Shown here one piece after another: positions 30,403 to 43,721 of a stretch of 64,000 bases of DNA. Source of the DNA: an uncultured Gammaproteobacteria bacterium (GTDB lineage Bacteria > Pseudomonadota > Gammaproteobacteria > Arenicellales > JAANXG01); the NCBI GenBank assembly GCA_947259395.1, contig CAMYMN010000002.1, positions 102,439 to 166,438 on the forward strand, in the 5' to 3' direction. A model generated the notes under the pieces. That model saw only the letters and a list, made by a program, of their open reading frames with translations. It was not told where the DNA came from and did not search any database. Each line of letters opens with the position of its first letter. Within the stretch, counting starts at the first letter, position 1. The position numbers and the translations under genes are program-made.

Positions 30403-31229
30403 TCCTGAGAGATGCCATTGAAATAGCGGTTGCCTCCGATACCGGCAGAGTGCGGCAGCACAACGAGGACAGCACTGCGCTAGACATCGACATCGGGCTG
30501 GCGGTGTTGGCGGATGGGATGGGTGGCTACAAGGCAGGCGAGGTGGCCAGCGCGATTGCCACCACCACTATCTATCGCGAGATCAGCAACGCCCTGGAGA
30601 CGTTGGTGCGTGGACAGACCGACCAGGCAACCGGTTACCGATATGAATCCCTGGTGATGCGTGACGCCATAGCCTTGGCCAATGAAATCATTTTCAAGGC
30701 GGCACACGACGATCCCGAGTTTGACGGCATGGGCACGACGGCGGTGGCCACTTTGTTTTATGATAATCGCGTCACTATCGCCCATGTCGGAGACTCGCGG
30801 GGATATCGTTGGCGGGGCGGCAGGCTGGAGCAGCTCACCGTAGATCACACGGTAGTCCAAGAGTATCTCAACAGCGGGCTGTACACTCCGGAGCAAGCCC
30901 GGACCTCCACGGACAAGAACCTGGTGACGCGGGCATTGGGAATCGCGTCGGATGTAGAGGTTGATCTTGGCGAATACAAAGTGCAGTCGCAAGACATATA
31001 TCTGTTGTGCTCGGACGGCCTGACGGACCTGGTTGCCGATCCGGCGATTGCGGCGGCACTGGAAAAACGGAATGAGACCCTTGATTCTTCGGCATCTAGG
31101 CTCGTGGGGCTGGCGAACAGCAAGGGCGGGATCGACAACATTTCGATAATCTTGGTGCGCATAACACAACCGTTTACTACGCCCAGCTCATGGCAAACCA
31201 AGCTCGCTGAATGGTTCACCAGCAGTTGA
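30399..31229 (+). CDS. PP2C-family Ser/Thr protein phosphatase
   Basis: The 276-residue protein carries the PP2C metal-binding motifs: DTGRVRQHNEDS, LADGMGGYKAGE, GMGTTAV, HVGDSRGYR, LCSDGLTDLV and GGIDNISIILV. All acidic metal ligands are present, so an active Mn/Mg phosphatase is expected. It is translationally coupled to the kinase by an ATGA overlap and most likely reverses its phosphorylation. No membrane segment is visible. Confidence 0.93.
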   Translation: MILRDAIEIAVASDTGRVRQHNEDSTALDIDIGLAVLADGMGGYKAGEVASAIATTTIYREISNALETLVRGQTDQATGYRYESLVMRDAIALANEIIFKAAHDDPEFDGMGTTAVATLFYDNRVTIAHVGDSRGYRWRGGRLEQLTVDHTVVQEYLNSGLYTPEQARTSTDKNLVTRALGIASDVEVDLGEYKVQSQDIYLLCSDGLTDLVADPAIAAALEKRNETLDSSASRLVGLANSKGGIDNISIILVRITQPFTTPSSWQTKLAEWFTSS

Positions 31230-31550
31230 ATAACACCGCGAACCGTCCGCGGGCTAGGCACAAAACAAGACCCGGGACCTTGATCTAATTGCTTATTCCA
31301 AACAAGCCGTGAGCCATCCTTTTCGCCGTCTAAATGTGGTATTCGGGTGAGCTCCCATGTTCGCGGTTTTGGTGAACAGCGCGCGCTGCAGCGCTCCACG
31401 GCAGACCGACCCGGTGCGACGCACGATCAAATCTGGCTGATCGGTGGTGAAATATGCTGCTCCGGGTTTCTCTAAACTCGGTGGCCGGGTTTCCGCTGCA
31501 GTTCTCGGAAGGCCGTACCTTATTGTTTAACAACCAAAGAGGTCTTCAGT
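31230..31550. other. intergenic gap between PP2C gene and DUF302 gene
   Basis: This 321-base gap contains CCGCG-aaccgtc-CGCGG at 31237-31253, a weak hairpin with no T run, followed by GGCTAGG, which may be a worn end of the CTAG element family. A further weak resemblance (GGTGAAATATGCTGCTCCGGG) occurs near 31444. No ORF of coding quality is seen. Confidence 0.35.
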
Positions 31551-32009
31551 ATGCGTGCAACACGTTTTTTGATATTCGTCATCGTGTCGATGATTGCCAC
31601 CGCGGCCACTGCAGACAAGGGTGTGGTCGTCAAACCGAGCGCCTACAGCGTGGATGAAACCTTGGACCGCCTGGAGCGGGTGCTGCAGAAAAAAGGCCTG
31701 ACGATCTTTGCCCGTATCGATCACAGCGCCGGCGCCGCAAAAATACAACTGAACTTGCGTCCCACCCAAGTGTTGATCTTCGGAAATCCCAAGATGGGCA
31801 CCGCGCTCATGCACAGCAACCAGGCGGTTGGGATCGATCTTCCGATGAAGGTGCTGGCGTGGAAAGACGAGCAAGGTCGGGTTTGGATCGCCTACAACGA
31901 CCCAGGTTATTTGGCCGATCGCCATCAGATTCGTGACCGTGGTGAGGTCCTCAAGAAAATGACAGGGGCTCTTTCTAAGCTCACGGATATGGCAACCTCA
32001 AAACCGTGA
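31551..32009 (+). CDS. secreted DUF302 protein
   Basis: The 152-residue protein begins with a signal peptide (MRATRFLIFVIVSMIATAATA) and continues with a DUF302 domain: SVDETLDRLERVLQKKGLTIFARIDHSAGA, PTQVLIFGNPKMGTALM and DLPMKVLAWKD-x-x-GRVWIAYNDP. The domain has a small alpha/beta fold and is found in periplasmic and metal-related proteins, but its function is not established. An AGAGG lies before the start. It is transcribed in the direction of rsmG, 65 bases ahead of it. Confidence 0.85.
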   Translation: MRATRFLIFVIVSMIATAATADKGVVVKPSAYSVDETLDRLERVLQKKGLTIFARIDHSAGAAKIQLNLRPTQVLIFGNPKMGTALMHSNQAVGIDLPMKVLAWKDEQGRVWIAYNDPGYLADRHQIRDRGEVLKKMTGALSKLTDMATSKP

Positions 32010-32074
32010 CCGGCGCTTGTTGCACATGCCGGAAGCGGTGAGACGCGCCGCCGTCGCGCGCGCGTCACGCCGCC

Positions 32075-32821
32075 TTGCCGGAGTCCAACTTGGATAGGGA
32101 GGCGGCGCTGAACACCGGACTGGTATCACTCGGGCTGGATCTTGGCCAGTTGTCCCAGGCCAAGCTGATTCAGTATCTGGACCTGATTGAACAATGGAAT
32201 CGTGCTTACAACCTGACCGCCATTCGCGATCCCCAGGCGATGGTGCCCTGGCATCTTTTGGATAGCTTGGTGATTTCCCCGTATATTCACGGTTCCCGCG
32301 TACTGGACATGGGAACCGGCGCCGGACTTCCGGGAATCCCGTTAGCCATCGCTCACCCCGATGTCTCTTTTTCGCTGTTGGACAGCCGCCGCAAGCGCAT
32401 CCAGTTTCTCATCCAGGCAGTGCGGGGACTCGGCTTGGGTAATGTTGATATCGTGCACCAACGGGCCGAGCAATACCGGCCCGAAAAGAAATTTGATACG
32501 CTAGTCGCGCGTGCATTTGGTGCGCTGCCAAAACTGCTGACAGCGGCGGGACACCTGTGTCGGCCGGGCGGGACGATACTGGCGCTTAAGGGCAAGGACC
32601 CACAGCGCGAAGTCAATGAGCTGTCAGAGGATACCCTGGCGGCGGTTGAGGTCGTGCCGCTGCGAGTTCCGCTCCTTGGCGCTGCTCGCCATTTGGTGAT
32701 TGTACGCCCGATATCCTCGGGACAGGCGAACACAAGGGCCGACGGCCCAAAAACAGAGAATTCGATTTCCGAACATGGGGAAAATCGTCGCAGTCGCCAA
32801 TCAAAAAGGCGGCGTGGGTAA
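32075..32821 (+). CDS. rsmG: 16S rRNA (guanine527-N7)-methyltransferase RsmG
   Basis: RsmG (GidB) uses S-adenosylmethionine to methylate G527 of 16S rRNA; its loss gives low-level streptomycin resistance in several bacteria. Family signatures are LIEQWNRAYNLTAIRDP and VLDMGTGAGLPGIPLAI, the SAM-binding loop. The start is probably TTG at 32075; another TTG lies 15 bases further on. The last roughly 30 residues after RHLVIVRP are an Arg/Ser-rich extension that overlaps the start of parA by 47 bases in another frame. Confidence 0.94.
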   Translation: MPESNLDREAALNTGLVSLGLDLGQLSQAKLIQYLDLIEQWNRAYNLTAIRDPQAMVPWHLLDSLVISPYIHGSRVLDMGTGAGLPGIPLAIAHPDVSFSLLDSRRKRIQFLIQAVRGLGLGNVDIVHQRAEQYRPEKKFDTLVARAFGALPKLLTAAGHLCRPGGTILALKGKDPQREVNELSEDTLAAVEVVPLRVPLLGAARHLVIVRPISSGQANTRADGPKTENSISEHGENRRSRQSKRRRG

Positions 32822-33545
32822 GACCACCACCGGCATTAATCTTGCTGCTTCCCTGGCTGCGGGCGCGCAGCGCGCGGTTATGTTGGTCGACATCGATCCG
32901 CAAGCGAACGCGACGGTCGGTAGCGGTGTTGACAAGGAGTCGATCAACAAATCTGTTTACGATCTACTGCTGCAGAACGCGAGTATTGACGAGGTTCAGA
33001 TATCATCCTCGGCCGGATACGACCTCATACCCGCAAACGGTGATCTCGCAGGCGCGCAAGTGGAGTTGGTCAGCGAAATCGGCCGAGAGCTACGCTTGCG
33101 CATGGTGCTAGAGCAGGTGCGAGATGACTACGACTACATCATGATCGATTGTCCGCCGGCCCTGAATATCTTGACGATAAATGCGCTGGTTGCGGCGGAC
33201 ACTGTGATTATTCCGATGCAATGTGAGTACTTTGCGCTCGAGGGGCTGACGGCGCTGGTGAACACGATACGCAAGATCCGCCAGATGCTGAATCCTCGTT
33301 TGCGGATTGAGGGCCTGCTGCGCACCATGTTCGATGGTCGCAACACCCTGGCTAATGAGGTATCCGAGCAGCTGCAACAACATTTCGGAGACAAGGTCTA
33401 TCGTACTATCATTCCCCGCAACGTGCGCTTGGCGGAAGCGCCCAGCTACGGGAAACCGGTGCTTTACTACGACAAGAGTTCCAAGGGGGCCCAGGCTTAT
33501 CTGGAGCTCGCTGGCGAGATCATTAGACGGGATGAAGCGGCATGA
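32775..33545 (+). CDS. parA: chromosome-partitioning ATPase ParA (Soj)
   Basis: ParA is a deviant-Walker ATPase that binds the nucleoid and drives ParB-parS complexes apart. The ATG at 32775 starts MGKIVAVANQKGGVGKTTTGINLA, with the diagnostic KGGVGKTT box; the ORF-track start at 32700 only reads through rsmG. Further motifs are VLLVDIDPQA-like (VMLVDIDPQAN) and YIMIDCPPAL. Length is 256 residues. It overlaps parB by an ATGA tetranucleotide. Confidence 0.97.
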   Translation: MGKIVAVANQKGGVGKTTTGINLAASLAAGAQRAVMLVDIDPQANATVGSGVDKESINKSVYDLLLQNASIDEVQISSSAGYDLIPANGDLAGAQVELVSEIGRELRLRMVLEQVRDDYDYIMIDCPPALNILTINALVAADTVIIPMQCEYFALEGLTALVNTIRKIRQMLNPRLRIEGLLRTMFDGRNTLANEVSEQLQQHFGDKVYRTIIPRNVRLAEAPSYGKPVLYYDKSSKGAQAYLELAGEIIRRDEAA

Positions 33546-34402
33546 GCACAGCAAAAAAGAAACGACTTGGGCGCGGCCTGGATGCGTTACTGGGCGACAT
33601 TACGGATGCTGGCGGTGAACGAAGAGAGGTAGAGCTTCGTGACCTGCCCATCGATCTGTTGGAACGCGGGCGCTATCAGCCCCGCACCCACATGAATAAA
33701 GCGGCACTCGAGGAACTCGCGCAGTCGATCAAGGCCCAGGGGGTGTTACAACCGGTGGTGGTGCGCCCGTTGACCGCAGACAGCTATGAAATCATCGCTG
33801 GTGAGCGGCGCTGGCGGGCGGCGCAACTGGCCGGACTGGATTCCGTGCCAGTGGTGATCCGTCGGATCCCCGACGACGCGGCGCTGGCCATCGCGTTGAT
33901 TGAAAATATACAACGAGAGAACCTGAATCCCGTGGAGGAGGCCAACGGATTGCAACGCTTGCTGGATGAGTTTGGCCTCACCCATCAGCAGGTCGCGGAC
34001 ACCATCGGCCGCTCGCGAACCGCGGTGACAAACCTGCTGCGCCTGTTGACGCTCAACCCACTGTCCAAGAAACTGCTGGAACAAGAAAAACTGGAAATGG
34101 GGCACGCCCGGGCATTGCTGGCGCTTTCTGGCACCGACCAGGACAAGGCGGCGAAGGAGGTGGCTGCCAAAGGCCTGTCCGTGCGCCAAACCGAGGCCTT
34201 GGTGCGGCGCTGGCAACAACGGCGCCACCCGCGCAAGCCAACGGCGTACAAACCCAGCGCCGACATTTCGCGCTTGCAACAACAGTTATCCGACCGGCTC
34301 GCGGCCAAGGTGTCGATCAAGGACCGCGGCGGCAAGGGTCAGGTGGTAATTCAGTATCACAGCCTGGACCAGCTCGACGGAATACTGGACCGGTTCAAGT
34401 AA
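33542..34402 (+). CDS. parB: chromosome-partitioning protein ParB (Spo0J)
   Basis: ParB is a CTP-dependent DNA clamp that loads at parS and spreads along DNA. The 286-residue protein has the N-terminal ParB/Srx fold with GERRWRAAQLAGL and the arginine-rich ENIQRENLNPVEEA, then a helix-turn-helix (LTHQQVADTIGRSRTAVTNLLRLL) and a C-terminal dimerisation region. Candidate binding sites lie at 16557 and 16588. It ends the rightward mnmG-rsmG-parAB group. Confidence 0.97.
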   Translation: MSTAKKKRLGRGLDALLGDITDAGGERREVELRDLPIDLLERGRYQPRTHMNKAALEELAQSIKAQGVLQPVVVRPLTADSYEIIAGERRWRAAQLAGLDSVPVVIRRIPDDAALAIALIENIQRENLNPVEEANGLQRLLDEFGLTHQQVADTIGRSRTAVTNLLRLLTLNPLSKKLLEQEKLEMGHARALLALSGTDQDKAAKEVAAKGLSVRQTEALVRRWQQRRHPRKPTAYKPSADISRLQQQLSDRLAAKVSIKDRGGKGQVVIQYHSLDQLDGILDRFK

Positions 34403-34540
34403 CCAGGCAACGGATATAATCCCGCGCCCCATCGTCGTATATTGACCGTGCTATGCCTGGTCTATTAAACTTCTTCGGCTTTGCTGCAGTGCAGCTAAAC
34501 TCGCGGATCGGGCCTGCTGCTGGTCCCAAAGCCTCACGAC

Positions 34541-34573
34541 GAAACGGCCTAAACGGCCGTGTTTTCGTTTTTG
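34541..34573 (+). terminator. candidate Rho-independent terminator between parB and atpI
   Basis: ACGGCC-taaac-GGCCGT is a 6-base-pair GC-rich stem followed by GTTTTCGTTTTT. It lies 26 bases before the atpI start, so it could separate parB transcription from the ATP synthase operon or attenuate the latter. Confidence 0.55.
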
Positions 34574-34598
34574 ATCGGGGCGTCGATGGGATCCGCGC

Positions 34599-35000
34599 AT
34601 GCTGGGAATGAAGTTACGTGCGCTGGCGACGGTCAAGCGAGCTCTCGTCGCGCAGCTCGGTGTCACCATCGCTTTGGCGTTGGCCCTCATTTTCTATGGG
34701 CACATAGCCGCGTACTCGGCGCTGCTCGGAGGGATGATTTATACGATCGCCAATACGTATGCAGGTTGGCGGATTTTTTCGCGAAAACAAAACGATTCCG
34801 TACACGGTGAGCTGTATAACTTCTATCGCGCTGAGTTCGGTAAATTATTGATGATCGGTGCACTGTGCGCGGCGACGTTTGCCGCGATCAAGGCGATCAA
34901 CGTGCTTGCGTTCGTGGCCGGGTGCGTCGCAGCGATGATAGCGGGTGTCGTGATCGCGAGCCTCGAGCAAGCGAATTACGCGCCCCCGAAGCAAAAGTAG
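34599..35000 (+). CDS. atpI: ATP synthase subunit I
   Basis: AtpI is a small membrane protein that helps assemble the c-ring but is not part of the finished enzyme. The 133-residue product has four hydrophobic helices, with LGGMIYTIANTYAGWRIFS and YRAEFGKLLMIGALCAA matching the family. It heads the operon, 21 bases before atpB. The start could be this ATG or the in-frame ATG three codons later (MKLRALATVK). Confidence 0.9.
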   Translation: MLGMKLRALATVKRALVAQLGVTIALALALIFYGHIAAYSALLGGMIYTIANTYAGWRIFSRKQNDSVHGELYNFYRAEFGKLLMIGALCAATFAAIKAINVLAFVAGCVAAMIAGVVIASLEQANYAPPKQK

Positions 35001-35906
<906 letters not shown>

Positions 35907-35943
35907 GGCGAAATTTTCGATCTCACCTGAAACTTCACATTAG

Positions 35944-36189
<246 letters not shown>

Positions 36190-36232
36190 ATTAGATAAGG
36201 CGATTTATTGTTGTGAGCTTTAGGAGCCGGCC

Positions 36233-36703
36233 ATGAACATCAATCTGACCCTGATCGGGCAGTCGATTGCTTTTATAGTTTTCGTCTGGTTTTGCATGAA
36301 ATACATATGGCCTCCGATCATGAATGCGTTGGAGCAGCGAAAAAAGACTATCGCCGACGGATTGGCCGCTGCGGAACGCGGTATGAGGGAGCGTGAGCTG
36401 GGTGAGCAACGCGCCACCGAGGTGATCAAAGAGGCCAAGGGCAAAGCGGGAGAAGTGATTGCGAGCGCTGAGAAACGCGGAGCGGAGATCGTCGAACAGG
36501 CGAAAACCGACGCGAAACTGGAGGGTGAAAGGATTATCGCCGCGGCCCGTGCCGAGATCGAGCAGGAGGCGCAGCGCGCGCGGGAGGCGCTACGCACCGA
36601 GGTCGCCGCTTTGGCCACCGCCGGTGCCGAGCAGATCTTGGGAAAAGAAATTGACCCCGCCGTGCACGCCCGGATGCTCGACGAATTGGCGACCCAGCTT
36701 TAG
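36233..36703 (+). CDS. atpF: F1Fo ATP synthase subunit b
   Basis: Subunit b is the dimeric peripheral stalk. The 156-residue protein has one N-terminal helix ([24 protein letters not shown]) followed by a long charged Ala/Glu/Arg-rich coiled coil, the standard length for bacterial b. It sits between atpE and atpH in the conserved order. Confidence 0.97.
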   Translation: MNINLTLIGQSIAFIVFVWFCMKYIWPPIMNALEQRKKTIADGLAAAERGMRERELGEQRATEVIKEAKGKAGEVIASAEKRGAEIVEQAKTDAKLEGERIIAAARAEIEQEAQRAREALRTEVAALATAGAEQILGKEIDPAVHARMLDELATQL

Positions 36704-36715
36704 TGGAGTGTTTCA

Positions 36716-37252
36716 GTGAGCGAGTACCACACCATCGCCCGTCCCTATGCGCAAGCGGTGTTTGCCCTGGCTAAGGACGCCGATGATTATCAGTCTTGGT
36801 CGCAGGTGTTGGCATTGTTGGCGGCGTTGGCAGAGAATTCTCAGATCCGGGAATTGGTGCAAAATCCGCGTATCGACCGCGGCGCCCTGGCGCAGCTTTT
36901 CGTGGACATCTGCGGTGACACACTGTTTGACCACGCGAAGAGCTTTGTGCGTTTGATCGTTGGTAATCACCGGGTGTTTAGCCTGCCGAATATCGCCAGT
37001 CAGTTCGAGACCATGCGCGCGGAGGCCGAGGGCACGATTGACGCGGATCTGATCGCGGCACAGCCGGTAACCGATGCCCAACAGCTGCAGATCACTGCAT
37101 CGCTGTCGCGGCGACTGGGCCGGGAGGTTAATCTGCGGGTGACTGAAGACGCGGCGCTGATCGGCGGCGCGGTGCTGCGCGCGGGAGACATGGTCATCGA
37201 CGCCTCGGTGAGAGGCCGTCTGCAGAAACTGGCCGCCAACCTGGCACATTGA
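36716..37252 (+). CDS. atpH: F1Fo ATP synthase subunit delta
   Basis: Subunit delta joins the peripheral stalk to the top of F1. The 178-residue product starts with GTG at 36716 (MSEYHTIARPYAQAVFALA), which is the family N-terminus, and ends with the RLGREVNLRVTEDAALIGGAVLRAGDMVIDAS-type domain. It lies 12 bases after atpF and 44 before atpA. Confidence 0.96.
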   Translation: MSEYHTIARPYAQAVFALAKDADDYQSWSQVLALLAALAENSQIRELVQNPRIDRGALAQLFVDICGDTLFDHAKSFVRLIVGNHRVFSLPNIASQFETMRAEAEGTIDADLIAAQPVTDAQQLQITASLSRRLGREVNLRVTEDAALIGGAVLRAGDMVIDASVRGRLQKLAANLAH

Positions 37253-37296
37253 GAAAAACCGGGTAACCAGCGCCCATCAATATTTGAGGAATAGTT

Positions 37297-38844
<1,548 letters not shown>

Positions 38845-38897
38845 GGCAAAGCGTCGCGGTATCATTTTAGTTACGTGCACAAGTAGCGGATCAAAAC

Positions 38898-39758
38898 ATG
38901 GCCGGCGCCAAAGAAATTCGCACCAAGATCAAGAGTATTCAAAATACTCAGAAAATCACCAAGGCCATGGAAATGGTCGCCGCGAGCAAGATGCGCAGAG
39001 CGCAGGAGCGCATGCAGGCTGCGCGGCCCTATGCACAAAAAATGCGCAATGTCGTCGCGCACCTGGCCCACGCCCATCCGGAGTACAAGCATCCCTTTGT
39101 CATTGAGCGTGAGGCCAAACGGGTCGGACTGGTGATCGTTTCCACCGACCGGGGATTGTGTGGTGGATTGAACGTCAATCTATTCCGCGCCGTGGTATCG
39201 ACCATGGAGGAATGGCAGAACAAAGGCGCGGAAATCGATCTCGCCACCATCGGTACCAAGGCGCTGGGATTTTTCAAGCGCTTGGGCGGCAACATCATTT
39301 CCGAGGCCTCGCATCTTGGCGATGCGCCGGCAGTCACCGATTTGATCGGAGCGATCAAGGTGATGTTGGATGCCTACGAGGAGGGCAAGCTCGACCGCTT
39401 ATTCCTGATCCACAACGATTTCGTCAATACCATGATCCAGAGACCGGAGATACTACAGCTCTTGCCGTTGCCAACGAGCGACGAGGCAGAGCTGCGGCAC
39501 CACTGGGACTATCTGTACGAGCCCGATTCCAAAGACGTGCTGGACGTGTTGTTGACGCGATACATCGAGTCACTGGTGTATCAAGGTGTCGTGGAAAACC
39601 TGGCATGCGAGCAGGCTGCGCGCATGGTGGCGATGAAGGCCGCGTCGGATAATGCAGGCAATCTGATCGATGAACTGCAACTCGCCTACAACAAGGCGCG
39701 TCAGGCGGCAATCACTCAGGAGATCTCGGAGATCGTCAGCGGCGCGGCCGCGGTTTGA
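38898..39758 (+). CDS. atpG: F1Fo ATP synthase subunit gamma
   Basis: Gamma is the central rotor shaft. The 286-residue protein starts [32 protein letters not shown] and ends with the long helix [35 protein letters not shown], both family hallmarks. The gap to atpD is 115 bases, longer than other gaps in the operon, with only a short spurious ORF. Confidence 0.98.
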   Translation: MAGAKEIRTKIKSIQNTQKITKAMEMVAASKMRRAQERMQAARPYAQKMRNVVAHLAHAHPEYKHPFVIEREAKRVGLVIVSTDRGLCGGLNVNLFRAVVSTMEEWQNKGAEIDLATIGTKALGFFKRLGGNIISEASHLGDAPAVTDLIGAIKVMLDAYEEGKLDRLFLIHNDFVNTMIQRPEILQLLPLPTSDEAELRHHWDYLYEPDSKDVLDVLLTRYIESLVYQGVVENLACEQAARMVAMKAASDNAGNLIDELQLAYNKARQAAITQEISEIVSGAAAV

Positions 39759-39855
39759 GGTGGAGCACGCGCACATGAAAGCAAACAGACTAGAGCTAAG
39801 GAGAAAGCAATACGCGCCGTCGGTGCGGGATCTCTCTTTACTCTTGATTTGGTGA

Positions 39856-41253
<1,398 letters not shown>

Positions 41254-41272
41254 TTGAAAGAGGCAGGAACGG

Positions 41273-41698
41273 ATGGCAATGACAATTCACGTAGACATCG
41301 CCAGCGCCGAAGAAGAAATTCATTCTGGCCCAGCCGCAGTGGTGTATGCGCCCGCAGAAATGGGCGAGGTCGGTATCTATCCTCGTCATGCGCCTTTGTT
41401 GAGCCGCCTCAGGCCGGGTGAGGTCCGTGTCGAAACCCCGGCGGGAGAAGAATTGTTCTTTTTCGTTTCCGGCGGCTTATTGGAGGTGCAACCCCATGTC
41501 GTTACCGTGCTAGCGGACACGGCGATACGCGCCACCGACCTTGACGAGGCTGCGGCGGTGGAGGCGCAGAAGCAGGCCGAAAAACAGATGAAGGACCGCA
41601 AATCAGAGATGGATTACGCCAAGGCCAAGGCGGAACTGGTACAAGCGGCGGCGCAACTGCGCGCGATTCAAAAACTTCGCAAACGGGGACGAGGGTAA
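41273..41698 (+). CDS. atpC: F1Fo ATP synthase subunit epsilon
   Basis: Epsilon binds gamma and can inhibit ATP hydrolysis through its C-terminal helices. The 141-residue protein has the N-terminal beta sandwich ([32 protein letters not shown]) and a C-terminal helical hairpin rich in Ala/Glu/Lys. It ends the atp operon 51 bases before the FKBP gene. Confidence 0.96.
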   Translation: MAMTIHVDIASAEEEIHSGPAAVVYAPAEMGEVGIYPRHAPLLSRLRPGEVRVETPAGEELFFFVSGGLLEVQPHVVTVLADTAIRATDLDEAAAVEAQKQAEKQMKDRKSEMDYAKAKAELVQAAAQLRAIQKLRKRGRG

Positions 41699-41749
41699 AC
41701 CCGTATATTGCACCAACGCGTCACGCCCAAGGGCGTCGGAACACTCAGC

Positions 41750-42235
41750 ATGTCAGCAACCATCAAGACCGACATGGTAGTCTCATTCACTTACGTGATC
41801 CGCGATAACAGTGGTGAGATTTGCGAGTATCGTGACTTGCCGGTTGCTTATATTCACGGCGGGCAAAGTCCTCTATTCCCACAGATTGAGCGCGCCCTGG
41901 AAGGTCGACCCGTCGGCCATCGGGCGGTGGTTACCCTCAGTGCGCGAGAGGCGTTCGGGGAGCACGACCCGTCTTTGACGTTTACCGATGCGCTCGACAA
42001 TGTGCCGGATGAATTACGTTACGCCGGTGCGGAGTTCGAGGCTGAGAATGAACAGGGTGATCGGCGCCAGTTCCGCGTGACCAAGATTGAGGATGGCCGG
42101 TTGACCGTGGATGCGAACCATCCGTTGGCGGGCAAGGCCCTTACCTATGAAGTCACAGTCGTCGGTATTCGCCAGGCCAGCGACGAGGAACTTAGAAGCG
42201 GGCAGGCTGACCCGGATCTGTCGGCCGTCCAATAG
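41750..42235 (+). CDS. SlyD-like FKBP-type peptidyl-prolyl cis-trans isomerase
   Basis: The ATG at 41750 (MSATIKTDMVVSFTYVIRD) is chosen over the ORF-track start at 41708 because it begins right at the first FKBP strand. The 161-residue protein has the SlyD/FkpB layout: an FKBP core (YIHGGQSPLFPQIERALEGRPVG) with an inserted flap domain after HDPSLTF. It lacks the His-rich metal-binding tail of E. coli SlyD. It probably acts as a folding helper in the cytoplasm. It follows the atp operon on the same strand. Confidence 0.9.
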   Translation: MSATIKTDMVVSFTYVIRDNSGEICEYRDLPVAYIHGGQSPLFPQIERALEGRPVGHRAVVTLSAREAFGEHDPSLTFTDALDNVPDELRYAGAEFEAENEQGDRRQFRVTKIEDGRLTVDANHPLAGKALTYEVTVVGIRQASDEELRSGQADPDLSAVQ

Positions 42236-42315
42236 GCGTTAAATCGTCTGCACGCACCCGTGGCCGGTGGTATAGTATTCTTCCCGCGACGAGCAGTTAC
42301 CCACCCGACACGCCA

Positions 42316-43686
42316 ATGAGCCTCGAAGTCATCGTTCTCGCTGCCGGCAAGGGCAAGCGGATGCAATCCGACCTGCCCAAGGTGTTGCACACCCTCGCGG
42401 GCAGACCGCTTATTAGCCATGTGCTCGACACAGCAAAGGCGCTCCAGCCCCACGCCATCCACGTGGTGTGCGGCGGCGACGGCGAGTCGGTGCGGGCGGC
42501 GACCAGCGGCGACGAGTTGCGCTGGGTTGTGCAGGCGCAGCAACGAGGCACCGGTCATGCAGTGCAACAGGCATTGCCGGGGGTTTCCCAGGACGCGCTG
42601 GTATTGGTGATGTACGCAGACGTGCCGCTGGTGCGTTGCGACACACTCCGCGCCGTGGTGAATAGCGCCGGGGAGAAGGGCTTGTCTTTGTTGACCGTAA
42701 TAGCGGACGATCCTACCGGTTATGGGCGGATTCTGCGCGATAGTGAGGGACGCATCGAGGGCATCGTCGAGGAGCGGGACGCCAGCGAGGATCAGCGTGC
42801 GATCACTGAGGTCAACACCGGGATCCTGGCGGCGCCGGCACCGGCATTGGCGCGCTGGCTGGCGCAGGTGACCGACGACAATGACCAGAACGAATTTTAT
42901 TTGACCGATGTGGCCGCATTGGCCGATCAGGACAACTTTGCGATCCATAGTGTCGTAGCGTCGACGCAGGAAGAAGTGCTGGGTGTAAACAGCCGACAGG
43001 AACTCGCGCTATTGGAGCGGTTGTATCAGCGACGTTTGGCAGAGGTGCTGATGAATCACGGTGTGACGGTCATCGACCCCGACCGGCTTGATATTCGTGG
43101 TAAGGTTACGGCGGGGCGTGATTGTGTGCTGGACATCAACGTGGTGTTGGAAGGCGCGGTCGACCTAGGTGATCGTGTCACCATCGGGCCCAACAACGTG
43201 ATCCGCAATGCGTCAATAGATGACGACGTGGTGGTGTTTGCAAACTGTGTCATCGAGCACGCGAGCATCGGCGCCGGTGCGCGGATTGGTCCATTTGCGC
43301 GTATTCGTCCCGGTGCCGCCATTGAAGAACAGGTGCACGTCGGAAATTTTGTCGAAATCAAAAATAGCGAGCTTCGCGCAGGCGCAAAGGTCAATCATTT
43401 GAGTTATGTGGGCGACAGTACGGTGGGCCGGAATACCAATATCGGCGCCGGGGTCATCACATGCAACTACGATGGAGCGCACAAACACCGCACCGAGATT
43501 GGGGATGATGTGTTTGTAGGGTCCAACAGCCAGCTGGTCGCGCCGGTGACCATTGAGCAAGGTGCCACCGTTGGCGCGGGGTCCACGATAACCAGCGATG
43601 TCCCGGAGCGAACGCTTGCGGTCACGCGGGCTCGGCAGCGCCATGTCAGCGGATGGCGGCGCCCGCGCAAGGACACCAAGCGGTAA
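42316..43686 (+). CDS. glmU: bifunctional UDP-GlcNAc pyrophosphorylase / glucosamine-1-phosphate acetyltransferase
   Basis: GlmU makes UDP-N-acetylglucosamine for peptidoglycan and lipopolysaccharide. The 456-residue protein has the N-terminal nucleotidyltransferase motif VLAAGKGKRMQSDLPKVL and a C-terminal left-handed beta helix of hexapeptide repeats ending with YDGAHKHRTEIGDDVFVGSN. TATAGT at 42271 may be its -10 box. It precedes glmS by 35 bases, a common pair that feeds the same pathway. Confidence 0.97.
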   Translation: MSLEVIVLAAGKGKRMQSDLPKVLHTLAGRPLISHVLDTAKALQPHAIHVVCGGDGESVRAATSGDELRWVVQAQQRGTGHAVQQALPGVSQDALVLVMYADVPLVRCDTLRAVVNSAGEKGLSLLTVIADDPTGYGRILRDSEGRIEGIVEERDASEDQRAITEVNTGILAAPAPALARWLAQVTDDNDQNEFYLTDVAALADQDNFAIHSVVASTQEEVLGVNSRQELALLERLYQRRLAEVLMNHGVTVIDPDRLDIRGKVTAGRDCVLDINVVLEGAVDLGDRVTIGPNNVIRNASIDDDVVVFANCVIEHASIGAGARIGPFARIRPGAAIEEQVHVGNFVEIKNSELRAGAKVNHLSYVGDSTVGRNTNIGAGVITCNYDGAHKHRTEIGDDVFVGSNSQLVAPVTIEQGATVGAGSTITSDVPERTLAVTRARQRHVSGWRRPRKDTKR

Positions 43687-43721
43687 TGTGGAGATGACTT
43701 GATCACTATGGGGGGTTAATT

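Noticed and set aside
31230-31550. Complete CTAG element between PP2C and DUF302 genes
   Set aside because: Only GGGCTAG and loose GGTGAAATATGC-like fragments are seen; paired ends are not convincing.
43687-43721. glmS riboswitch/ribozyme
   Set aside because: The glmU-glmS gap is only 35 bases, far too short, and the ribozyme belongs mainly to Firmicutes.
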